Below, one piece after another: positions 43,142-50,571 of a stretch of DNA of 64,000 nt; the stretch's first letter is position 1, and every line of letters starts with the position of its first letter. Both the position numbers and the translations under genes were made by a program. Location of the stretch: contig NZ_CP066831.1 in the NCBI RefSeq assembly GCF_016598615.1, positions 3,348,001 through 3,412,000 of the forward strand, read 5' to 3'. The stretch is from Streptomyces liliifuscus (GTDB taxonomy: Bacteria > Actinomycetota > Actinomycetes > Streptomycetales > Streptomycetaceae). Below the pieces are notes generated by a model. The model searched no databases. It was not told where the DNA came from and saw nothing but the letters and a program-made list of their open reading frames with translations.

Positions 43142-43765
43142 TCAGTACAGCTTGTTGACGGCCGTGGTCGTGGTCTTCTTGAAGGCGGCCACGGGCACGT
43201 CGTTGAAGTCGCCCAGCTGTCCCCACTGAACGACGGTGACGGTCCTGCCGTCCCGTCCGACCGACAGCAGGGCGACGTCGTTGGCGCCCCCCGACGTCTC
43301 GGTGTTCAGACCGCGGACGTGGGCGCCCTCCTCGACCGGCAGCGTGCCGTAGTCCCGGCCCTCGGCGTCGACGTCGGGCGAGGCCTCCTCAAGGCGGTCG
43401 GCGCAGGTGCGGATCAGGTCGTCGTAGTGCTTCGCCAGGGCCTTGGCCTGGCCGGCCGTGCCCGTCACGACGGTCAACTGGACGGCGTTGGTGTCCAGGT
43501 CGGTCCGGAACTCCCGGTGCCGGTAGTCGTAGTCGAGCACGCCCTCGGTGCTCACGCAGAGGCCGAGTGCCTCCGGGAAGCCCTCGGTGACCGGCCCGGC
43601 GGTCCAGGACGACGTCGGGTGCGGCGGCAGCTGGGACGCCGACAGGAACTTGGGCACGGCGGCCTTCGGCGCGGCGCCTGCGGCCGGTGCCGTGAGGACC
43701 GTGCCCGCCGCGAGGGCGGCGACGGCGAGTGCGGTGAGAGCGCTCGTTCGGATGCGCATGGACAT
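43142..43765 (-). CDS. Secreted protein of unknown function
   Basis: Exported protein of 207 residues with a classical signal peptide (1-32, cleavage after AAGAA). Two cysteines (CVSTEG and IRTCADRL) probably form a disulfide. The mature domain (AVQLTVVTGTAGQAKALAKHYDDLIRTC split around the Val-Thr) has the alternating pattern of a small alpha/beta fold seen in actinomycete sensor- or PknH-like extracellular domains, but I cannot assign it. GGGGGAA precedes ATG 43765. Confidence 0.75.
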   Translation of the reverse strand: MSMRIRTSALTALAVAALAAGTVLTAPAAGAAPKAAVPKFLSASQLPPHPTSSWTAGPVTEGFPEALGLCVSTEGVLDYDYRHREFRTDLDTNAVQLTVVTGTAGQAKALAKHYDDLIRTCADRLEEASPDVDAEGRDYGTLPVEEGAHVRGLNTETSGGANDVALLSVGRDGRTVTVVQWGQLGDFNDVPVAAFKKTTTTAVNKLY

Positions 43766-44021
43766 GGGTGTTCCCCCGTTTGAATGAGTTACGTGGACAT
43801 GGATGCCGCGGAGAGGCCGGCTGGTCGGCCCGGACCTGGTCGGTGCGACACCAAGAGCATCAGCCGTCACAGCGGCCGAGCGCAACAACTCACGGCCGAT
43901 CGGACACGGTGGAACCATCCCAGCCCCTCTGACCTGCAGATACATGGGGTGCCTGGGATACCGTCCCAGGCCGGGTGGGGTCGCACGAGGACGCGGGACC
44001 TGCGTCGGCACAGGACGACGA
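43766..44021. other. Intergenic segment with a short hairpin
   Basis: No convincing gene. GCCTGGGA (43951-43958) pairs perfectly with TCCCAGGC (43964-43971) around a five-base loop. Promoter elements for the secreted-protein gene should lie near its right end but are not clear. Confidence 0.4.
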
Positions 44022-44163
44022 CACTTCGGTGACGCCCTCCGCCACACCTACCGCCGAGACCCGCTGACGTACGACCTCGCCGGGCTCGACGTGATCGGCG
44101 AGCCCGACCGGGTCGACGTCCGCATCCGGTTCTACAAGGAGCCGCTCTACCTCGCCCACGGGC
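44022..44163 (+). pseudogene. Possible coding remnant
   Basis: One frame encodes a peptide that looks protein-like (DPLTYDLAGLDVIGEPDRV, then VRIRFYKEPLYLAHG), with Streptomyces codon usage, but no start, ribosome site or complete domain on either side, and it runs into sequence antisense to the next gene. It may be the surviving piece of a deleted gene. No family recognised. Confidence 0.3.
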
Positions 44164-44241
44164 AAAGGGCGGATCTTGGTGCCAACCATCCCTCTTCTTT
44201 GCCAACCAAAAATCCTCGTCACATGACGATCGCGCGTCCGT

Positions 44242-45429
44242 CTACAGCCCCGCAATCGCGTTCCACCGCTTCGCGAACTCCGTGCGTTCCTTCGCCGTGA
44301 TGTCCCGGGCGATCGCGAGCCGCTTACGCATGGCGGTGTCGGGGAAGATGAGCGGGTCCTCGGCGAGGGCGGCGGTCTCCTCGTCCTTGGCGGAGGCGAG
44401 GATGTCCTGCGCGGCCGGGACGGGGCAGACGTAGTTGACCCACGCGGCGAGCTCGGCGGCGACGGACGGCTCGTAGTAGTAGTCGACGAGCGTCTCCGCG
44501 TTCGCCTTGTGCCGGGCGAGGTTCGGGATCATCAGGGACTCGGACCAGAGCTCGGCGCCCTCCTCCGGGACGACGAACTCGATGTCGGGGTCGTCGGCCT
44601 GGAGCTGGATCACGTCACCGCTGTATGCCTGGCAGGCCAGCACGTCACCGCTCGACAGGTCCTTGATGTAGTCGTTGCCGGTGAAACGGCGGATGTGGTC
44701 CGTGCGGACGAGCTTCTCGACCTGCTCGCACACCGTGTGGAAGTCGTCCGCGGTCCACTTGGTGATGTCGACGCCGTTGCCCTGCATGAGCAGCGCGAAC
44801 GCCTCGTCGAGACCGGAGAGGAGCGTGACGCGGCCCTTGAGGTCGTCCGCCCACAGGTCGGAGACGTGCCGGATCTCGCGACCGACCGTGCGGCGGTTGT
44901 ACGCGATGCCGGTGATCCCCGACTGCCACGGCACGGTGTATCCCCGGCCCGGGTCGAAGGCCGGTGAACGCAGTTGGGGGTCCAGGTACCTCGTCACGTT
45001 GGGCTGCCTGGACCTGTCCATCTCCTGGACCCAGCCCAGGCGTACGAACCTCGCGCACATCCAGTCGCTGATCACCATCAGGTCCCGGCCGGTCTCCTGA
45101 TGGTTCATCAGGGAGGGGCTGACCTTCCCGAAGAACTCGTCGTTGTCGTTGATCTCCTCGGTGTACGTGACCTCGATCCCGGTGCGCTTCTCGAAGGCGT
45201 CCAGGGTGGGGCGCCGCGACTCGTCCTCGTCGTCCGTGTCGATGTAGAGGGGCCAGTTGGCCCAGGTCAGGCGCTTGTCGGTGGCCGACAGGTCGCTTCT
45301 GGACCGGTCCGAGGGTGCGACGTACGCCGCCGGTACGCCGCAGGCGGCGGCCAGGGTGGTGGCTGCGCCCGTGCCGAGGGTGCGCAGCAGGCCGCGTCGG
45401 GAGATTCGCGTTTTCGGGTTCGTCGGCAC
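44242..45429 (-). CDS. Second PotD-like polyamine-binding lipoprotein (orphan)
   Basis: Binding protein of 395 residues related to PotD at 26484-27728. Tat leader RISRRGLLRTLGTGAATTL with lipobox AAAC near residue 29; LTWANWPLYIDTDDEDE replaces the usual NWTEYM element, but EVTYTEEINDNDEFFGKV, FTGNDYIKDLSSGDV, YSGDVIQLQ and WVNYVCPVPAAQ are all conserved. No permease or ATPase adjoins it, so it probably hands ligand to the PotABC set or to another transporter. GTG 45429 has a weak ribosome site; the leader makes sense from there. Lies in the half of the window that also holds the second polyamine catabolic module. Confidence 0.87.
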   Translation of the reverse strand: MPTNPKTRISRRGLLRTLGTGAATTLAAACGVPAAYVAPSDRSRSDLSATDKRLTWANWPLYIDTDDEDESRRPTLDAFEKRTGIEVTYTEEINDNDEFFGKVSPSLMNHQETGRDLMVISDWMCARFVRLGWVQEMDRSRQPNVTRYLDPQLRSPAFDPGRGYTVPWQSGITGIAYNRRTVGREIRHVSDLWADDLKGRVTLLSGLDEAFALLMQGNGVDITKWTADDFHTVCEQVEKLVRTDHIRRFTGNDYIKDLSSGDVLACQAYSGDVIQLQADDPDIEFVVPEEGAELWSESLMIPNLARHKANAETLVDYYYEPSVAAELAAWVNYVCPVPAAQDILASAKDEETAALAEDPLIFPDTAMRKRLAIARDITAKERTEFAKRWNAIAGL

Positions 45430-45510
45430 GTGGGCAGCATGCCGTTCGCCCTGCCGGGCGGGCAATGGACGCTGCGTCGAGCCGTCCGCTCCGGGGACGA
45501 CAGAGTGTCG

Positions 45511-45752
45511 CCCCCGCCGCCCCTTCCCTCCCCCACTCTCGGCTTCGCTCGATCGGGGGGACCTCCATCGTCCCTTACTCAGGGGCTCCGCCCCCGAACC
45601 CCCGCTCGTCAAACGCCGGAGGGGCTAGATTCTTTGCGGCCCGGGCCGACAATTTCAGCCCGTCCGGCGTTTGAGGACGAGGCCGTTCAGGCCGACAGCG
45701 GGGGTCCGGGGGCGGCAGCCCCCGGGGTCGGGACGGGAAGGGGCGGCGGGGG
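45511..45752. repeat. Nested 242-bp palindrome overlapping a kinase gene end
   Basis: Outer arms CCCCCGCCGCCCCTTCCC (45511-45528) and its perfect complement (45735-45752). Middle arms AGGGGCTCCGCCCCCGAACC (from 45580) and its near complement around 45697-45720. Core arms containing GTCAAACGCCGGAGGGGCTA (45608-45627) and AGCCCGTCCGGCGTTTGA (45657-45674). Same outer and middle modules as the element at 8669-8890, with a different core. The right 66 bp encode the C-terminus of the sensor kinase. Confidence 0.85.
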
Positions 45753-46973
45753 CGGAAACACCACCTCGACCCACAGCCCGCCCTCCCCCCGGGCCCGCGC
45801 CTCCACCGCACCCCCGTGCGCCGCAGCGATCGCCGCCACGATCGACAACCCCAGTCCGGAACCCTCCCGAGACCGAGACCCAGACCCAGACCGGGACCGG
45901 GTCCGCACCCGCTCCTCCCCCAACCTCCGAAACGGTTCGAACAGGGCGCCCACCTGATCCCCCGGCACCACAGGCCCACTGTTCGCGACCCGCAAGGAGG
46001 CCCACCCATCGACGACCCCGGTCCAGACGGAGACCCAACCCTCCTCCCCCGGCGACACGTTGTGGCGTACCGCGTTCTCGACGAGGTTGCTCACCAGCCG
46101 CCCGATCAACTGCGGGTCCCCGACAAGGGCCGCAGGCGAGAGCTCGGCGGACACCCGGGGCCCAAGCCCGGCATCGGGCAACAGCTCGGCGGCCACCACG
46201 GACAGGTCCACGAACTCCCGCTCCGGCACCCCCCGTTGACTGCGCGCCAACGTCAACAAAGCCTCGATCAACCGCTCCTGCTCCTGCCCGGCCGCCCGCA
46301 CCCGAAGACAGGCGGCCCGCAAGGTCTCGGCATCCGCCCCGGGATCGGCGAGCGCCACATCGATGACGGCCTGCTGAAGGGTGAGCGGCGTACGCAACTC
46401 GTGCGACGCGTTGGCCACGAACCGCCGCTGGGCCTCGAAGGCGCCCTCCAACCGAGCGAGCAGATCGTCGAACGTGTCGGCGAGGTCCTTGAGTTCGTCG
46501 GCGGGCCCGGCCACCGCGAGCCGTCGGTGCAGAGCGTCGGCGGAGATCCGCCGCACCGCCCCGGTCATGCTCCGCAGCGGCGCGAGCACCCGCCCGGCCA
46601 CCAGCCACCCGAGCACGAGTGAGGCAAGCGCCATGATGCCGAGGGCGACCGCCGACTCGACGAAGAGCTGATGGAGCTGGTCGCTGCGCTGGGCGACCAG
46701 CTGCTCACGTACGTACCCCTGGACGGCGGGCGCCCCCGCTCCCCACGCCCCCGGAGGCACATCGGGCCTGGTCACCGACACCTGTTCGCCGCGCTCGGAC
46801 ATGAGGGCGTACGTGAGGGCCAGCAGCACCGCCCCCGCCACCACGAACAGCCCGCTGTAGAGCAACGTCAGCCGCCACCGGATGCTCTGCGGCCCCCGGA
46901 TGCCCCGCAGCCCGCGCACGCTCTTCGGTACGCGGATCCGCCGTACCGCGGGGAGCGCGGGTCGCACTCTCAT
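45687..46973 (-). CDS. Sensor histidine kinase
   Basis: Membrane kinase of 428 residues. Two spans (about 32-52 and 108-130) flank a roughly 55-residue extracellular loop; a HAMP linker follows, then the phospho-acceptor box FVANASHELRTPLTLQQAV (His near 197) and ATP-binding motifs NLVENAVRHN (N box) and GLGLSIVAAIAAAHGG (G box). The C-terminal tail PPPPPLPVPTPGAAAPGPP is encoded by the intergenic palindrome and is not part of the kinase fold. Overlaps the response-regulator stop by four bases (ATGA). Confidence 0.93.
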   Translation of the reverse strand: MRVRPALPAVRRIRVPKSVRGLRGIRGPQSIRWRLTLLYSGLFVVAGAVLLALTYALMSERGEQVSVTRPDVPPGAWGAGAPAVQGYVREQLVAQRSDQLHQLFVESAVALGIMALASLVLGWLVAGRVLAPLRSMTGAVRRISADALHRRLAVAGPADELKDLADTFDDLLARLEGAFEAQRRFVANASHELRTPLTLQQAVIDVALADPGADAETLRAACLRVRAAGQEQERLIEALLTLARSQRGVPEREFVDLSVVAAELLPDAGLGPRVSAELSPAALVGDPQLIGRLVSNLVENAVRHNVSPGEEGWVSVWTGVVDGWASLRVANSGPVVPGDQVGALFEPFRRLGEERVRTRSRSGSGSRSREGSGLGLSIVAAIAAAHGGAVEARARGEGGLWVEVVFPPPPPLPVPTPGAAAPGPPLSA

Positions 46974-47623
46974 ACCCGGTACCCGGCCTGCGCCACCGTC
47001 TCGATCAACGGCGGTTCCCCGAGCTTGCGCCGCAGTCGGCTGACCGTCACCTTCACGGTCTGCGTGAACGGATCGGCCGCCTCGTCCCAGGCCCGCTCCA
47101 GCAGTTCCTCGGCGGAGACCACGGCCCCGCCCGCACCCATCAGCAGCTCCAGGACGGCGAACTCCTTCGGGCTGAGCGGGAGTTGGCGGCCGTCGCGGGA
47201 CGCCACCCGTCGCGCGGGGTCGAGCCGCAGATCGCCGTGGACCAGGACCGGCGGCAGCGCGGGCTGGGCCCGGCGCCCCAAGGCCCGTATTCGCGCGACG
47301 AGTTCGGTGAACGCGAAGGGCTTCGGCAGATAGTCGTCGGCGCCCATCCCGAGCCCCGCGACCCGGTCGGCGACCGTGCCGGACGCGGTCAGCATCAGTA
47401 CCCGCGCCCGGCTGCCCCCCTCGGCCAGGGCCCGGCAGACCCGGTCTCCGTGCAGCCCGGGCAGATCACGGTCGAGTACGACGACGTCGTAACCGTTGAC
47501 CGTGGCCCGCTCCAGCGCCGCATGGCCGTCCAGCGCGATGTCGACGGCCATACCCTCTCTGCGCAGTCCCGCCGCGACGGTCTCGGCGAGCTCCTCGTGG
47601 TCCTCGACCACCAATACGCGCAT
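46970..47623 (-). CDS. OmpR/PhoB-type response regulator
   Basis: Protein of 217 residues. The receiver domain has the acidic pair in VVEDHEE, the phospho-acceptor Asp in VVVLDRDLPG (about 51), the Thr/Ser of MLTASG and the Lys of LPKPF. The C-terminal winged helix has FAVLELLMGAGGAVVSAEELL and QTVKVTVSRLRRKLGEPPLIE (FTQTVKVTVSRLRRKLG). ATG 47623 is chosen with GGAG six nt upstream; ATG 47629 is an alternative. The kinase gene overlaps its stop. Divergent from a secreted-protein gene that may be its target. Confidence 0.93.
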   Translation of the reverse strand: MRVLVVEDHEELAETVAAGLRREGMAVDIALDGHAALERATVNGYDVVVLDRDLPGLHGDRVCRALAEGGSRARVLMLTASGTVADRVAGLGMGADDYLPKPFAFTELVARIRALGRRAQPALPPVLVHGDLRLDPARRVASRDGRQLPLSPKEFAVLELLMGAGGAVVSAEELLERAWDEAADPFTQTVKVTVSRLRRKLGEPPLIETVAQAGYRV

Positions 47624-47784
47624 CGGCATCTCCGGCTGCGTCTCCGGCTGCTGCGAACCCTGCGGCCAGCGTGCCCGCCGGGCGGTAACAGTGCGGTAAG
47701 AGCACCCGTTCCCGTGCCGTAACCGCCCACGCGCTGAGGTGACTTCAGGAGACCTGCTCCACAGACGCACCCAGGAGGATCCTC

Positions 47785-48354
47785 ATGCGAAGTACGACGA
47801 AAGGGCATCGCCGGCTGGCTGCGGCCTGCGCCCTGATCACCGCCGTCACGCTCGGCGGGGTGTACGCGGGCCAGGCCGTCGCGGCCGACCCGTCCGCGCC
47901 GTCGAGCGGCGGGTCGTCGTCGGAGCCCCCGAAGGACGACGGCCCTGGCGACTCCACGGACTCGACCGACTGGAAGCGCCAGGACGAGGCCTCCCGCGAG
48001 TTCACCGAGTGCGTGCGCGACAACGGCCTGGAGGACTTCCCCGACATCGTCGTCTACACGGCGGAAGACGGCGAAGGCGTCCGCGTACGGATCGACGCGG
48101 GCGACCGGAAGAGCCGTCCCGACCCGGTCTCCAAGGAGTTCCGGAAGGCCGTGAAGGCCTGCAAGCACATCCTGGAGGACATCGGCGTCGACTTCCCGGT
48201 CCCGCCCGACGAGCTGCCCGGCAAGGGCGACCGGCCCTGGCCCCCGGACTGCGGCGGCCGCGAGGTGCACAAGAACGAGGAGGGCGACAAGAGCGGAAAG
48301 GAATCCGACGCAGAGCTGAGCGTCACCGGGCTCGTACTCACCCAGGCCGTCTGA
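47785..48354 (+). CDS. Secreted acidic protein of unknown function
   Basis: Exported protein of 189 residues; signal peptide 1-33 (ending AVAA), then a Ser/Pro/Asp-rich linker. The mature part has FTECVRDNGLEDFPD and KACKHILEDIGVDFPVPPDE, a two-cysteine motif (CVRxxG...DxP) I associate with actinomycete proteins next to two-component systems and MacB-type exporters. Four cysteines may form disulfides. AGGAGG at 47771-47776 supports ATG 47785. Divergent from the response-regulator gene, suggesting control by it (inference). Confidence 0.8.
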   Translation: MRSTTKGHRRLAAACALITAVTLGGVYAGQAVAADPSAPSSGGSSSEPPKDDGPGDSTDSTDWKRQDEASREFTECVRDNGLEDFPDIVVYTAEDGEGVRVRIDAGDRKSRPDPVSKEFRKAVKACKHILEDIGVDFPVPPDELPGKGDRPWPPDCGGREVHKNEEGDKSGKESDAELSVTGLVLTQAV

Positions 48355-48379
48355 CACGGCACAACACGCACAACACACA

Positions 48380-48419
48380 GCACGGCCCCGAGCGGATCAA
48401 CTCCCGCCCGGGGCCGTGC
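48380..48419. terminator. Hairpin terminator between convergent genes
   Basis: GCACGGCCCCG (48380-48390) pairs with CGGGGCCGTGC (48409-48419) around an 18-nt loop, between the secreted-protein stop and the stop of the opposing aldehyde dehydrogenase gene. Confidence 0.75.
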
Positions 48420-48444
48420 CGTTCACTGCGTCAGCCGCAGAGAC

Positions 48445-49884
48445 TCAGCCCTCGATGGACGTCATCACATGCTTGATCCGCGTGTAGTCGTCGAACCCGT
48501 ACCCCGAAAGGTCCTTGCCATAGCCGGACTTCTTGAAGCCGCCGTGGGGCATCTCCGCGACCAGCGGGATGTGGGTGTTGATCCACACGCAGCCGAAGTC
48601 GAGGACCTTGGACATGCGCATCGCGCGCGAGTGGTCCTTGGTCCAGACGGAGGAGGCGAGGGCGTACTCGACGCCGTTCGCCCACTCGACGGCCTGCGCC
48701 TCGTCCGAGAAGGACTGGACGGTGATGACCGGGCCGAAGACCTCGTTCTGGATGATCTCGTCGTCCTGCTTCAGACCCGACACCACGGTCGGAGCGTAGA
48801 AGTAGCCCTTGTCGCCGACGCGGTGGCCGCCCGCCTCGACCTTGGCGTGGGCGGGCAGGCGCTCGATGAAGCCGGTGACCTGCTTGAGCTGGTTCGGGTT
48901 GTTGAGCGGCCCGTACAGCACGTCCTCGTCGTCCGGCATGCCGGTCTTCGTGTCGGCGGCGGCCTTGGCGAGCGCGGCCACGAACTCGTCGTGGATGGAC
49001 TCCTGGACGAGGACGCGGGTGGCGGCCGTACAGTCCTGGCCCGCGTTGAAGAAGCCCGCGACCGAGATGTCCTCGACGGCCTTGGCCATGTCGGTGTCCT
49101 CGAAGACGACGACCGGCGCCTTGCCGCCCAGCTCCAGGTGGACCCGCTTGACGTCCTTGGCGGCGGACTCGGCGACGGAGATGCCCGCGCGCACGGAGCC
49201 GGTGATCGACGCCATGGCGGGCACCGGGTGCTCGACCATCGCGCGGCCGCTGTCGCGGTCGCCGCAGATGACGTTGAAGACGCCCTTGGGGACGATCGAG
49301 CCGATGATCTCGGCGATCAGGACCGTGGAGGCGGGAGTGGTGTCCGACGGCTTGAGGACGACCGTGTTGCCGGCCGCGAGCGCGGGGGCGAACTTCCACA
49401 CGGCCATCATCATCGGGTAGTTCCACGGCGCGACCTGCGCACAGACGCCGACCGGCTCGCGGCGGACGATCGAGGTCAGGCCCTCCATGTATTCGCCGGC
49501 CGCGCGGCCCTCCAGCATGCGCGCCGCGCCCGCGAAGAAGCGGATCTGGTCGACCATGGGCGGGATTTCCTCGGACCGGGTGAGCCCGATGGGCTTGCCG
49601 GTGTTCTCCACCTCGGCCGCGATCAGCTCCTCGGCCCGCTCCTCGAAGGCGTCCGCGATCTTGAGCAGGGCCTTCTGCCGCACGGCGGGGGTCTGGTCGC
49701 GCCAGGCCGGGAAGGCCGCGGCGGCCGCGGTCATCGCGGCGTCGACGTCGGCCTGACCGGACAGCGGCGCGGTGGCGTAGACCTCGCCCGTCGCGGGGTT
49801 GACCACGTCGGTGGTCCGTCCATCGGCGGCATCACGGAATTCTCCGTCGATGTAATTGCGCAGACGACGCAGCTCGGTGCTCAC
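48445..49884 (-). CDS. Aminobutyraldehyde-type dehydrogenase (second copy)
   Basis: NAD-dependent ALDH of 479 residues, a paralogue of 27779-29299. Catalytic Cys285 in NAGQDCTAATR, Glu251 in VHLELGGKAP, Asn155 in APWNYPMMMA. The GQDCTAAT context again indicates aminobutyraldehyde/betaine-aldehyde class. It is divergent from an AsnC/Lrp regulator and a polyamine-type aminotransferase, whose aldehyde product it could oxidise. GTG 49884 has GGAGGG seven nt upstream and starts in register with the paralogue. Confidence 0.92.
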   Translation of the reverse strand: MSTELRRLRNYIDGEFRDAADGRTTDVVNPATGEVYATAPLSGQADVDAAMTAAAAAFPAWRDQTPAVRQKALLKIADAFEERAEELIAAEVENTGKPIGLTRSEEIPPMVDQIRFFAGAARMLEGRAAGEYMEGLTSIVRREPVGVCAQVAPWNYPMMMAVWKFAPALAAGNTVVLKPSDTTPASTVLIAEIIGSIVPKGVFNVICGDRDSGRAMVEHPVPAMASITGSVRAGISVAESAAKDVKRVHLELGGKAPVVVFEDTDMAKAVEDISVAGFFNAGQDCTAATRVLVQESIHDEFVAALAKAAADTKTGMPDDEDVLYGPLNNPNQLKQVTGFIERLPAHAKVEAGGHRVGDKGYFYAPTVVSGLKQDDEIIQNEVFGPVITVQSFSDEAQAVEWANGVEYALASSVWTKDHSRAMRMSKVLDFGCVWINTHIPLVAEMPHGGFKKSGYGKDLSGYGFDDYTRIKHVMTSIEG

Positions 49885-49924
49885 TGCCGGCCCTCCAGTC
49901 AGATGTCCAATCACTGAGACACCC

Positions 49925-49952
49925 ACCCTAGTCCCGTGCTCCACGTTTTCAA
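49925..49952 (-). promoter_or_regulatory. Promoter of the second aminobutyraldehyde dehydrogenase gene
   Basis: TTGAAA (49952-49947) and TAGGGT (49930-49925) on the minus strand, separated by 16 nt, 41 bp before the GTG start. A good sigma-70-type match. The divergent AsnC start lies 96 bp to the right, with half-site pair TCCGCA (49981-49986) and TGCGGA (50028-50033) between. Confidence 0.6.
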
Positions 49953-50047
49953 CACCCCCGATCGGCCCAGAACTGCGAAATCCGCACATGCAGGCCGCGC
50001 AGACAACGAATTTCATCAATCAACTCTTGCGGAACTGCTGATGCCTC

Positions 50048-50569
50048 ATGCACAGTGAGCACGTGCCCAGTCGCAGCGCAGAGCCAAAGGGCTCCCGAGA
50101 CACCCGGTCGGGGAACACCACTCCCCCGCTGGACAGCGTCTCCCTCGCCATCATCGAGCAGCTCCAGGAGGACGGCCGCAGGCCCTACGCCGCGATCGGC
50201 AAGGCCGTCGGTCTCTCCGAGGCGGCCGTGCGCCAGCGCGTCCAGAAGCTGCTCGACCAGGGCGTGATGCAGATCGTCGCCGTCACGGACCCGCTCACCG
50301 TGGGTTTCCGCAGGCAGGCGATGGTGGGCATCAACGTCGACGGCGACCTGGAGCCCGTGGCGGACGAGCTGACCGCGATGCCGGAAGTCGAGTACGTGGT
50401 GATGACCGCGGGCTCGTTCGACATCCTCGCCGAGATCGTCTGCGAGGACGACGACCACCTGCTGGACGTCATCAACAAACGCATACGTGCCCTGCCCTGT
50501 GTGCGCTCCACCGAAAGCTTCGTCTACCTCAAGCTCAAGAAGCAGACCTACATGTGGGGAACCCGATAG
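50048..50569 (+). CDS. AsnC/Lrp-family transcriptional regulator
   Basis: Protein of 173 residues: a disordered N-terminus (1-28), the Lrp helix-turn-helix (AIGKAVGLSEAAVRQRVQKL, about 48-67) and an AsnC effector-binding ligand domain (GINVDGDLEPVADELTAMPEVEYVV...). Feast/famine regulators of this kind respond to amino acids or amines and usually control neighbours; the flanking dehydrogenase and aminotransferase are the expected targets. ATG 50048 has a weak ribosome site; GTG 50063 is possible. The aminotransferase starts 2 nt after this stop. Confidence 0.9.
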   Translation: MHSEHVPSRSAEPKGSRDTRSGNTTPPLDSVSLAIIEQLQEDGRRPYAAIGKAVGLSEAAVRQRVQKLLDQGVMQIVAVTDPLTVGFRRQAMVGINVDGDLEPVADELTAMPEVEYVVMTAGSFDILAEIVCEDDDHLLDVINKRIRALPCVRSTESFVYLKLKKQTYMWGTR

Positions 50570-50571
50570 CC

